The translations under genes were made by a program, and so were the position numbers. The notes beneath the pieces were generated by a model. The model was not told the DNA's origin. It saw only the letters and a list, made by a program, of their open reading frames with translations, and did not search any database. Of a stretch of DNA of 64,000 nucleotides, positions 55,077 to 63,449 are shown piece after piece. Origin of the DNA: Flavobacterium nitrogenifigens (GTDB lineage: Bacteria > Bacteroidota > Bacteroidia > Flavobacteriales > Flavobacteriaceae); assembly GCF_003254565.1 (NCBI RefSeq), contig NZ_QJRI01000159.1, positions 1 to 64,000 on the forward strand, given 5' to 3'. Positions within the stretch are counted from its first letter, which is position 1. Every line of letters begins with the position of its first letter.

Positions 55077-56432
55077 TTAATTTTTGGAATTTTCTATCCC
55101 ATATTCTTCCAATTTTCTATACAAAGTTGCAATTCCAATTTCTAATAATCTGGCCGTTTCAGCCTTATTTCCTTTCGTATAATTTAAAACCTTTTGAATA
55201 TGCAGTTTTTCAACACTTTGCATGGAGAAAGCAGACATTGGTTTCGAATTGTTTTCAGTTTGATGTTGCATTTCATAAGGAAGAACATCTGCGGTCAGAA
55301 TATTTCCATTGCTCAAAATAACCGATCTTTCAATAACATTTTTGAGTTCGCGGATATTTCCTGGCCAAGAGTAATTTTCTAATTTCTGTAAAAAGTCATC
55401 TCCAACCTGTAAATCTTTTTTATTCGTTTTTTCTGAAAATTGTTTCACGTAATAATTAGCCAATAACGGAATATCTTTAATTCTTTCTCGTAAAGAAGGA
55501 AGCTTGATTTCGAAAATATTCAAACGGAAATACAAATCAGAGCGGAAGCGATGTTCGTCGCTTTCGGTTTTTAAATCTCGGTTTGTAGCCGCAATTAATC
55601 TAAAGTTTGATTTTTTCGGAGTTGTATCGCCAATGGGAATGTATTCGCTGGTTTCTAAAACACGCAATAATTTCGCTTGGAGGTCAATTGGCATTTCACC
55701 AATTTCATCCAGAAATAAAGTTCCGCCATTTGCTTCTTCAATAAAACCTTTTTTATCTTTTACAGCTCCTGTAAATGCACCTTGTTTATGACCGAAAAGC
55801 TCGCTTTCTAAAATTTCTTTTGTGAAAGTACTGCAGTTCAGCGCCACAAAAGATTTTCCTGCACGATTGCTGTTTTCATGAATCGCCTGCGCAAAAACTT
55901 CTTTTCCGGTTCCGGTTTCCCCCATAAGTAAAACAGTCGAATCGGTTTTGGCTACTTTTTGTGCCAAATCAATAACTTGTTCAATTCCTTTTGATTTTCC
56001 TATAATGGTATTGAAAGAATACTTATCGTTGATTCGTTTTTCTAACTGCTGCACTTTTTTCTGCAAATGCACTTTTTCAACAGCTTTATAAAGAAGCGGA
56101 ATAATCTTGTCGTTATCATCGCCTTTTACAATATAATCGAAAGCACCATTTTTCATCGCTTGAACGCCGTCAGGAATATTTCCGAAAGCAGTAAGTAGAA
56201 TAACTTCTGTCAAAGGGAAACTGTTTTTTATGTTTTGAAGAAAATCAACACCGTTTCCGTCAGGAAGTTTCACATCGCACAAAACGACATCAATTTCGGT
56301 TTGTTCCAATTTTTTAAAACCCGATTTTAAATCTTTGGCTTCAAAAACTTCAAATCCTTCCGATTTTATAATTCTCGCGAGCAGACTTCTAAGTTTTTCT
56401 TCGTCGTCTATAATTAAAATTTTGTGTGTCAT
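55077..56432 (-). CDS. NtrC-family sigma54-dependent response regulator
   Basis: A 451-aa enhancer-binding response regulator. The receiver domain has D53 (LCDVKLPDG). The AAA+ domain has Walker A GETGTGKE (171-178), GAFTGA loop (218-223), and Walker B GGTLFLDEIGEM. The Fis-type HTH is at the C-terminus (KGNKAETARLLEIGIATLYRKL). It replaces the OmpR-type KdpE of proteobacteria by position, so the kdp genes are probably under sigma54 control. A -7 box (56472-56479) lies 39 bases upstream. Confidence 0.92.
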   Translation of the reverse strand: MTHKILIIDDEEKLRSLLARIIKSEGFEVFEAKDLKSGFKKLEQTEIDVVLCDVKLPDGNGVDFLQNIKNSFPLTEVILLTAFGNIPDGVQAMKNGAFDYIVKGDDNDKIIPLLYKAVEKVHLQKKVQQLEKRINDKYSFNTIIGKSKGIEQVIDLAQKVAKTDSTVLLMGETGTGKEVFAQAIHENSNRAGKSFVALNCSTFTKEILESELFGHKQGAFTGAVKDKKGFIEEANGGTLFLDEIGEMPIDLQAKLLRVLETSEYIPIGDTTPKKSNFRLIAATNRDLKTESDEHRFRSDLYFRLNIFEIKLPSLRERIKDIPLLANYYVKQFSEKTNKKDLQVGDDFLQKLENYSWPGNIRELKNVIERSVILSNGNILTADVLPYEMQHQTENNSKPMSAFSMQSVEKLHIQKVLNYTKGNKAETARLLEIGIATLYRKLEEYGIENSKN

Positions 56433-56471
56433 TTTGCAGATAAGCTAAAACCGAATTGGTGTTTTGATGTA

Positions 56472-56479
56472 CAAATTTA
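56472..56479 (-). promoter_or_regulatory. -7 box of the NtrC-type regulator
   Basis: The minus strand reads TAAATTTG, matching TAnnTTTG, 39 bases before the start codon. Confidence 0.4.
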
Positions 56480-56599
56480 GGTTTAAAATCTGTTCTCTTT
56501 TTTGATTCAGAACAAATTATTTTTAAGGACAGGATCAGTTTTAAAATATTTTTTCAAAAAGAAATGTACTTTTAGATCGCAAAAGAACCACTAAAATTT

Positions 56600-57811
56600 A
56601 TGTCAAAACGAATTCTACTTATAATAGCTATCATAATTTTCGGAAGCTTTACTAGTTTTTCTAACGGAATTATTCAAAAAGATTCTTCAAAAACAAAGAC
56701 AATTTCATTCAAAATAAAACTAAAATCGGCTGATAAAATCAAAATTGCCGTTTCTCCTTTAAAATACAATAAACATTTGGCGTATAGTTTTACGCTCGAC
56801 GATGGTTATAGATCAGCTTATTTAACCGCTTTTCCATTATTGAACGGAAGAAAAATCAGCAATTCATCAATAAACGAATGGAAAATTGATCAAGGCGGAG
56901 ACGGAACAACTTCAGAAGGACTTTTCTATTCGGACGGAATGGGAAATAAAATTCCGTTTAAATTGGCATTAGCAATAAATGGAGGTTCAATACGTGATTT
57001 GCCAGAAAATCGCGGACATCTTTCTTGGTCAGAAATTAAAGAAATGTACAATGCTGGTTGGGATATATTGAATCATAGTTTTCATCATGCCACAAAACAT
57101 GGCACTAATTATTTGACAGAAGTAACCGAAAATACTGCTTCAATAAAGCAAAATCTTGATTTTACAATGTCTCATTTCGTAGTTCCAGGCGGAGAAGGTG
57201 ATGAGAAATATTATTTGGAATATGAAAAAGAAGCCCTCAATAATGGAAATTTTTCGGTAGCATCTTATTATGGCGTCGGTCCAGTTTTTAAAGTTGATTC
57301 AAAAGTAGATTTAGATAAAATGATTTCTGCCCGAACGTTTGTTCAAAGTTCAAAAGACACAACAAGTTTTAAAACGATGGATAAATATTTAAAAACGATA
57401 GATTCTATTGTAAAACAGAAAGATCCAGTTTGGTTTAACGAATTCACGCACGGAACTGGAAATACAAATTTGTGGAATTTAAGTATGCGTTTTCCTGAAT
57501 TCAAATATTATATGACAACGCTTGCCAATAAATACGGAGAAAAAGGAAACGACTCAATCTGGATGGCACCGTGGCAGGAAGTTTATGAATATATTTGGTT
57601 AAGAGACAGAATAAAAGTCGATTTCCAGCAGAAAAATAAAGAAGTAACTGTTACAATTCAGCTTCCAGAAATTCCAGAAAGTTTTAGAAATCGGGATATT
57701 TCATTAAATGTAGAAGCGTCATCAAAATTTGAAATCGAATCCAATAAAGATTTGAAAATAAAAGACGACGGAAAAACAACTCACAAACAGATTTTCATTC
57801 AATTAAAATAA
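56600..57811 (+). CDS. Secreted polysaccharide deacetylase-like protein
   Basis: A 403-aa protein with a signal peptide (residues 1-22, ends SFSNG). The NodB-like fold begins at about residue 60: motif 1 FTLDDGYRSAY (the TFDDG metal-binding Asp pair, here TLDDG), then motif 2 HSFHHATKHG. Residues from about 330 form a separate C-terminal beta domain (KVDFQQKNKEVTVTIQLPEI). It probably removes acetyl groups from a surface or plant polysaccharide. The substrate cannot be told. It stands alone, divergent from the regulator. Confidence 0.82.
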   Translation: MSKRILLIIAIIIFGSFTSFSNGIIQKDSSKTKTISFKIKLKSADKIKIAVSPLKYNKHLAYSFTLDDGYRSAYLTAFPLLNGRKISNSSINEWKIDQGGDGTTSEGLFYSDGMGNKIPFKLALAINGGSIRDLPENRGHLSWSEIKEMYNAGWDILNHSFHHATKHGTNYLTEVTENTASIKQNLDFTMSHFVVPGGEGDEKYYLEYEKEALNNGNFSVASYYGVGPVFKVDSKVDLDKMISARTFVQSSKDTTSFKTMDKYLKTIDSIVKQKDPVWFNEFTHGTGNTNLWNLSMRFPEFKYYMTTLANKYGEKGNDSIWMAPWQEVYEYIWLRDRIKVDFQQKNKEVTVTIQLPEIPESFRNRDISLNVEASSKFEIESNKDLKIKDDGKTTHKQIFIQLK

Positions 57812-57820
57812 AAGTTTTTT

Positions 57821-57999
57821 GCCACGAATTCACGAATTTCTCTAATTCTTATTTTTGACTAGTTTTTATTTCAAACATAGCCCGTGGTTTCAACCACGGG
57901 TACGTAATGTATAATTACACCCAATTTGTAGCGAGCTATATTTTGAGCATTTGTGAAAAACTAAATTAAAAATTAGTGGAAATTCGTGGAATTCGTGGC
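57821..57999. repeat. Inverted repeat with central hairpin
   Basis: The arms 57821-57848 and about 57970-57999 pair imperfectly (GCCACGAATTCACGAATTTC with the matching right arm). A central hairpin of CCCGTGGTT and AACCACGGG lies at 57881-57900. It is between the convergent deacetylase and transporter genes. Confidence 0.85.
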
Positions 58000-58007
58000 A
58001 AAAAAAA

Positions 58008-61000
58008 CTAATCAATCTCTTTTTCGTTATCCTTTATAAAAGTGTCAATATTCATTAAAAGAGGATCAATTACAATTCGTTGAGGTTTGTTTTTGATTTT
58101 AATTTTCCCTTCAATTAAATTGTTTTTGATCGGAAATGTGTAGCGAAATAACTTTCCGTTTTCATCATAAATTCCAATGTCGATTGTCTTATCATTGTCA
58201 ATTTGCTTTCGAACTCCTGTAGCATTTTCAATATATTTTTTAGAATCTGCTTTAAAGGAGATTTCATATAAATTCTTCTTTTTTACACTTTCTACTTCAG
58301 AAATCTTAGAAGAATAAGTAATAATTTTTTTAAACATTTCATCTAGTTTTGGATAAAGTTTAGAATCTGTAACTGCATAAATCTCTCTCAATAAATCTTC
58401 AGAATCTGGAATTGGATTAGGATATTTGTAATGATTCAAGAAATTATGCAAAGCCAGATTTACTTTTTCTTCACCAATTAAAACCCGAAGCTGATGCATG
58501 ACCAGCATTCCTTTATCATAAGGTAAATGCGGGGTTTCGTAATTTGTTTTATACAAAGGCGTTTCAGGATCATAACTTCGGCTACTTAAATACAAATCCA
58601 GATGAATTTTTAAAGTTTCGAGCGCTTTTTCCAAACCATGTTCTTTTTCATACAACATCAATTCTGTGTATTGTGCCAAAGTTTCAGTCAAAATCCAGCT
58701 TCCTTCTTTTTGTTCAGGACTAATTTGCGAATTTCCCCACCATTCGTGCGACAATTCATGTGCCGTCAATTGATTGATGATATCTTCTTTATCGCGATTA
58801 TTCATGTTGCTGTAAAAACCGAAATTCTCTTTCATAAAAACTGTGGACGGATAAGAAGTCGCGGCAAATCCATCCGCGAAAGCAGAAACCTCGGCATAAC
58901 GAATCGTTTTGTATGGATATTTTCCAAAATTGTTTTGGCAATAATTTAAAGTGTTTTTTACATCCTGAATTAGTTTTGCAACGTTTCTCGAATGTCTTTT
59001 ATCATAAAAAACTTCAATAGAAATGTCTTTATAATTTGTTTTTTGAATTTCATATTCGGCAGAAGAAAAAGCAAATCGGAACGGAATTTTCCCATTAGAT
59101 TTATAATGAAAGTAATTTCGATCGTCTTTTGTCCAGTTTCCGATTAAATCTCCAACACCAATTGCCGTTTGATTTTTAGACGTCGAAACCACAACATCAT
59201 AATCAATAAAATCATTTGTTGTTTTCGATTTGTCTTCCAGTTTTTTAAGTGGAGTCTGTGGTTTCAAATGCCTTTTTGCTCGTTCTTTTTCACTGCTGAT
59301 TTCATTCGATTCCTGATAACCAAAAGTTGGAAAGTAACGGCTTATTCGCATAAAAGAACCATTTTCAATGATAGAATTAAATGCAGTATGACCTTTAAAT
59401 GGCGACCAAGATGACTCAAAAGAAAAACTCATTTTTATTTTCTGCTGAGGTTGTAAAGGTTTTTCCAATCGATACCAATAATGCTGAAATTTAGAAACAT
59501 CGTCCAGATTTTTTGCATTCTCAATTTCAACAGAAGTCAGCTTTGAATTTCGATCTATATATAGGAGTAAACTATCAATAGTTTTTTCAGTATTATTTAC
59601 TAATTCATAAGTGCCTTTTACTTCATAACGATTTTCTTCAGGAAATAAATTCACTTTGCTTTTTACAGAAATAATTGTTGGTTGCGTTAGATTGACATAT
59701 TTTTTAAACTGCTTTTCGTATTTTTCACTCCAATTGTCCTGATCATCTTTGGTCAAATACGGGTATTCAATATTAGTTTTATAAAAAAGATAACTTCCAA
59801 AACCAATGAAAAGAATACTTCCCAAAGCAAAAGTTGTTTTTTGAATAATGTTAAATGAATTTCTACGAATGGTTTTTAGAATAGTAGAATTTCGTTTCCA
59901 TAAAATTCCAGTCAAAGTCAGCAGAATCAAAGCCAGACCAAAATTGTAAAGCATCGAGATATGAAAGGGAAAAGTATAACTTCCGAAACCATTCAAATCA
60001 AAATATTCTCTTTTAAAAGAATCTCCGAATCGAAATAACGGATGTAAGATTCCCAGTTGTTCTCCAATTCCAGTGCAAAATAAAAGAACAATAAAAGCAG
60101 AAATTCCCAAGCCTAAATACTTGTTTTTAATGAAAGTCTGAATGGCGATTACCAAAATTGAAATCAAAAACAATGGAAATCCGATATAGTAAAACGTCGA
60201 AAAGTAAAGTCCAGCTTCAATTGGCGCATTTGCATGTATGATTTGAAAAGCAATTCCAATCAAAATACTAATTCCAATCAAGATCAATGGAATTATAAAA
60301 AGCGCTGTCAGTTTCGAAAGCAAAACTACAAATTGAGAATACGGCGCTGTATTTTCCAGCATTTCAAATCTCGAATTTTCGCTTCGATTCAATAATTCAC
60401 TGCTATAAAAAAGAATTATCAGAATTAGAATAAAAGGCAAACGATCCATTATGGTGGAAATCATTAGAGCTGTATCGGTAATTTTTTCTGCCAATCTAAT
60501 TCCGCCATCAATTTCATCTGAAATCTCAATCATTAATAATCCCGAAAACAGAAGAACAATCAGTAAAAATGGAATTCCTTTTAACACCAAATAGATATCC
60601 ATTTTCAAATTGCTTTTAAAAACGGCACAATTATGTTTTGAGGTTTTAAATTGCTGTTCTGGAATTATGGCAGAAAACATTGGCGTCTCTTTTTTATTGA
60701 CTTTAACCGATTTTATCTTTTTAGTTTTTGTTTTTCGAAAAGAAAACAATTTATACGAAACAAAAATCAGAAGAAAAGAAACACAAATCCACAAGATTCG
60801 ATTGAATAAAAAATTGCCTGAAAGAGAAACCAATTGGTTGTTTTTTTCTATTGATGTCCAATATCTCGTTTGTTCCAAAAAAGCTGCCAAACCAAACGGA
60901 TCTATCTTTGCTGCCAAAGACATCGCTTTCGCGGAAGACGGAGAAGCATTTGCAAATAAAGGCGAGTTTGAAAAAATAGAACCTGCTATATATAATATGT

Positions 61001-61544
61001 AGATGAATAAGCCGCCAACATAAACAAAAAGTTTGCTTCGTGTAAGCCAAGCCATCGTTGCAAGAATCGAAAGACATAAAAATAGGTTGGGAACAACGAT
61101 AACAAGAAAAGGCCAGATGTAATTTAGAATTTCAAAAGGTCCAATTTCACTTTTAGGAATCCAAGACATTTGATGTCCGATAATCATTCCGATAATAAAC
61201 ATTCCAAAGGAAGAAACCGATATTATAAAAGCCGCAATAAATTTACTTCCCAAAAAATAAAACTTAGAAATAGGAGTAGAGAAGATTATTGAATCAAATT
61301 TGGTCTCATATTCTTTTAAGAAATGCTGTGCAACTTGAAGTGTGATAGAGAAAATTGTCATTAGCGAAATAAGACCAATCGCGTAAGTCAGCACAAACGG
61401 ACTATTTTTATAAGCTCCCGAAAACGAAAAGTTCGCAAAAGCACTCACAAAAAAGCCTAAAACCAAATAAATAATAAATGTGGCATAAAAAGTCCAGCTT
61501 CTGGTATTGTTATGCCATTCAAATTGAATTAATTTAGAAAGCAT
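58008..61544 (-). CDS. ABC-2 permease fused to M1-family metallopeptidase
   Basis: A 1178-aa fusion starting MLSKLIQFEWHNNTRSWTF (61544); the frame stays open 16 codons upstream. Residues about 1-570 are an ABC-2-type permease with two sets of about six TM spans. Residues about 610-1178 are an M1 aminopeptidase-like domain with HELSH (H929, E930, H933). The next Glu is E954, 20 residues after H933 rather than the usual 18, and the GAMEN motif is not obvious (GFAATSYPS is in its place). The ATPase partner is 4 bases upstream. The peptidase may act on the transported peptide or on the periplasmic side; this is inference. Confidence 0.9.
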   Translation of the reverse strand: MLSKLIQFEWHNNTRSWTFYATFIIYLVLGFFVSAFANFSFSGAYKNSPFVLTYAIGLISLMTIFSITLQVAQHFLKEYETKFDSIIFSTPISKFYFLGSKFIAAFIISVSSFGMFIIGMIIGHQMSWIPKSEIGPFEILNYIWPFLVIVVPNLFLCLSILATMAWLTRSKLFVYVGGLFIYILYIAGSIFSNSPLFANASPSSAKAMSLAAKIDPFGLAAFLEQTRYWTSIEKNNQLVSLSGNFLFNRILWICVSFLLIFVSYKLFSFRKTKTKKIKSVKVNKKETPMFSAIIPEQQFKTSKHNCAVFKSNLKMDIYLVLKGIPFLLIVLLFSGLLMIEISDEIDGGIRLAEKITDTALMISTIMDRLPFILILIILFYSSELLNRSENSRFEMLENTAPYSQFVVLLSKLTALFIIPLILIGISILIGIAFQIIHANAPIEAGLYFSTFYYIGFPLFLISILVIAIQTFIKNKYLGLGISAFIVLLFCTGIGEQLGILHPLFRFGDSFKREYFDLNGFGSYTFPFHISMLYNFGLALILLTLTGILWKRNSTILKTIRRNSFNIIQKTTFALGSILFIGFGSYLFYKTNIEYPYLTKDDQDNWSEKYEKQFKKYVNLTQPTIISVKSKVNLFPEENRYEVKGTYELVNNTEKTIDSLLLYIDRNSKLTSVEIENAKNLDDVSKFQHYWYRLEKPLQPQQKIKMSFSFESSWSPFKGHTAFNSIIENGSFMRISRYFPTFGYQESNEISSEKERAKRHLKPQTPLKKLEDKSKTTNDFIDYDVVVSTSKNQTAIGVGDLIGNWTKDDRNYFHYKSNGKIPFRFAFSSAEYEIQKTNYKDISIEVFYDKRHSRNVAKLIQDVKNTLNYCQNNFGKYPYKTIRYAEVSAFADGFAATSYPSTVFMKENFGFYSNMNNRDKEDIINQLTAHELSHEWWGNSQISPEQKEGSWILTETLAQYTELMLYEKEHGLEKALETLKIHLDLYLSSRSYDPETPLYKTNYETPHLPYDKGMLVMHQLRVLIGEEKVNLALHNFLNHYKYPNPIPDSEDLLREIYAVTDSKLYPKLDEMFKKIITYSSKISEVESVKKKNLYEISFKADSKKYIENATGVRKQIDNDKTIDIGIYDENGKLFRYTFPIKNNLIEGKIKIKNKPQRIVIDPLLMNIDTFIKDNEKEID

Positions 61545-61548
61545 AACG

Positions 61549-62433
61549 TTATTTTTTAAGTTGATTTTGAGATAAAATATTAAAGTAAACATCGCTCAAA
61601 TCTGGAAAAGTCAATTCAAAACCAGAATCTGGCTGTTGTTCAGAAAAAACATGAATATTGATTTTTCCTGAATTCAGATGAGAGGAAATAATATTAAAGT
61701 GTTCTTGATGATTTTTGAGTTCGTTTTTATGAATCGCTTTTGTCCAGATTTTTCCTTTCAAAGAATCGATGGCTTTATTAGGATTCCCTTCCAAAATCAA
61801 TTTTCCATTAGAAATAATCGCCATTTTGGTGCACAAATCACGAACGTCTTCTACAATATGTGTTGATAGAACCACAATAATGCTTTCGCCAATTTCGCTC
61901 AAAAGATTATTGAATCGGTTTCGTTCTTCAGGATCAAGTCCTGCAGTGGGTTCATCTACAATAATAATCTTCGGATTTCCCAATAAAGCCTGAGCAATTC
62001 CAAAGCGCTGACGCATTCCGCCAGAAAACGAATGAACCGCTTTGTCTTTATGCTGTAATAAATTAGTTTGCTGTAGCAAATACAAAATTTGATCGTGACG
62101 TTCTTTCTTATTGACAATTCCCTTCAAAATTGCTAGATGATCCAATAAACGATAAGCAGAAATCTTTGGATAAACGCCAAATTCCTGAGGAAGATATCCG
62201 AGATTCTCTCTAATAAACATTGGGTTTTCGAGACTATTAATTCCGTTAAATTCGATAATTCCCGAAGTGGGTTCCTGCAAAGCGGCAATAGTTCGCATTA
62301 AAGTCGATTTTCCAGCGCCATTTGGTCCAAGCAGGCCAAACATTCCGTTAGAAATTTCAAGCGATAAATGGTCAATCGCTTGTGTGCCGTTCTCATACGT
62401 TTTGCTGAGATTTTTGATAGATAAACTGTTCAT
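61549..62433 (-). CDS. ABC transporter ATP-binding protein
   Basis: A 294-aa ABC ATPase. Walker A GPNGAGKS (36-43), signature FSGGMRQRFG, Walker B IIIVDEPTAGLDP and the H-loop STHIVED are intact. It is the partner of the permease-peptidase gene 4 bases downstream. The downstream tail (about 220-294) is typical of CcmA-like or peptide exporters. It probably powers export. Confidence 0.95.
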   Translation of the reverse strand: MNSLSIKNLSKTYENGTQAIDHLSLEISNGMFGLLGPNGAGKSTLMRTIAALQEPTSGIIEFNGINSLENPMFIRENLGYLPQEFGVYPKISAYRLLDHLAILKGIVNKKERHDQILYLLQQTNLLQHKDKAVHSFSGGMRQRFGIAQALLGNPKIIIVDEPTAGLDPEERNRFNNLLSEIGESIIVVLSTHIVEDVRDLCTKMAIISNGKLILEGNPNKAIDSLKGKIWTKAIHKNELKNHQEHFNIISSHLNSGKINIHVFSEQQPDSGFELTFPDLSDVYFNILSQNQLKK

Positions 62434-62550
62434 TTTTTGATTGATTTTTGATGATTATATAAATGATGATTTGAAATTTTTAGGCAATAAAAGTCCTGTC
62501 GGCCTCAAAAAGCCGATTTTTATGTTCAGAAAATTTGATTTAAAAGAAAG

Positions 62551-62757
62551 CTACTCGCTTACATATTCTAAAATATCACCAGGTTGGCAGTCTAGTATTT
62601 TGCAAATAGCTTCGAGAGTATCAAATCGAATACCTTTTGCTTTTCCAGTTTTTAGAATCGATAAATTAGCAGGCGTTATCTCTAATTTCTCTGCCAATTC
62701 TTTACTCTGCATCTTGCGTTTGGCAAGCATTACATCAACATTTACAATTATTGGCAT
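62551..62757 (-). CDS. YozG-like XRE transcriptional regulator
   Basis: A 68-aa single HTH protein (KELAEKLEITPANLSILKTG is the recognition region; RFDTLEAICKILDCQPGDILEY is the family C-terminus). It resembles Bacillus YozG. It lies 2 bases after the DUF2975 gene, an often-seen pair, and probably represses that operon through the dyad at 63308-63340. Confidence 0.9.
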   Translation of the reverse strand: MPIIVNVDVMLAKRKMQSKELAEKLEITPANLSILKTGKAKGIRFDTLEAICKILDCQPGDILEYVSE

Positions 62758-62759
62758 AG

Positions 62760-63275
62760 CTATATAAATAAGTCTTGTTCGTTCTGAAGGTTTAAACCTT
62801 GTTTAAAAATGGCAGCTAAAAAATAAGCAAAAGCGCCAAGCATTCCGTGTAATATGATAAAAAGCGCTACTTCATTATCTAAAGGAACAAAGAAGAACGC
62901 AAAAAATATCACGATACTAGGAATAAATAAATTGGATAAATAAAAGCGTTTTAAGTGTAGAACTCCAGTTTGAGTAAATAATTTAGGCTGAAAGAAAACT
63001 TTAAAGACATTACTGCTCAGTAAAAAGAAAAGCCCGTACAAACTCAGTGGAGCCAAAAAATCAAAAAGAATATACGGCAGGTTGTAATCACCAAGCATTA
63101 AAGGATGAGAAGTAAAAGGATAACAAACTTGAAAGTACTTTCCGTTATCTTTAAATGTTAGAAATAATCCTGTCACTAAAGTAAAAACCGAGTAGGCAGC
63201 CAAGAAAAAATAAACTATAGACAAGAATCGGGTGAAATAAAATAATATTCTGGAAACAATATGAGTAGTCTTCAT
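62760..63275 (-). CDS. DUF2975 membrane protein
   Basis: A 171-aa protein with four hydrophobic segments (about 10-35, 64-90, 108-125 and 133-155), the size and pattern of DUF2975. The function is unknown. Its partner, the YozG-like regulator, follows at once. The ABC genes are 117 bases farther on, on the same strand, and may be a separate unit. Confidence 0.85.
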   Translation of the reverse strand: MKTTHIVSRILFYFTRFLSIVYFFLAAYSVFTLVTGLFLTFKDNGKYFQVCYPFTSHPLMLGDYNLPYILFDFLAPLSLYGLFFLLSSNVFKVFFQPKLFTQTGVLHLKRFYLSNLFIPSIVIFFAFFFVPLDNEVALFIILHGMLGAFAYFLAAIFKQGLNLQNEQDLFI

Positions 63276-63300
63276 ACAAAGAGAAATTAAATTGATATTG

Positions 63301-63308
63301 CAAATGTA
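63301..63308 (-). promoter_or_regulatory. -7 box of the DUF2975-HTH operon
   Basis: The minus strand reads TACATTTG, matching TAnnTTTG, 25 bases before the start codon. Confidence 0.5.
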
Positions 63309-63340
63309 TAATTAATTATCGTAAAACGATAATTAATTAT
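63308..63340. promoter_or_regulatory. Perfect 15-bp operator dyad
   Basis: ATAATTAATTATCGT (63308-63322) and ACGATAATTAATTAT (63326-63340) are perfect inverted repeats separated by AAA. The inner half TATCGT-AAA-ACGATA looks like an XRE repressor operator. It lies directly upstream of the -7 box of the DUF2975-HTH genes. Confidence 0.75.
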
Positions 63341-63422
63341 TAAAAAATAGATATTTCGGGAGGCTTTAGAATATTATAATTCTATTAACACTAGAAAACA
63401 AAAGGCATTCGCATAAATGGAT

Positions 63423-63430
63423 TAATTTTG
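63423..63430 (+). promoter_or_regulatory. -7 box of the monooxygenase gene
   Basis: TAATTTTG matches TAnnTTTG, 19 bases before ATG 63450. Confidence 0.5.
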
Positions 63431-63449
63431 CATTTTAGCCTTAATTTAT

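Noticed and set aside
62490..62521. Possible terminator after the YozG-like gene (TCGGC...GCCGA)
   Set aside because: The stem is only 5 bp and lacks a good T run on the minus strand.
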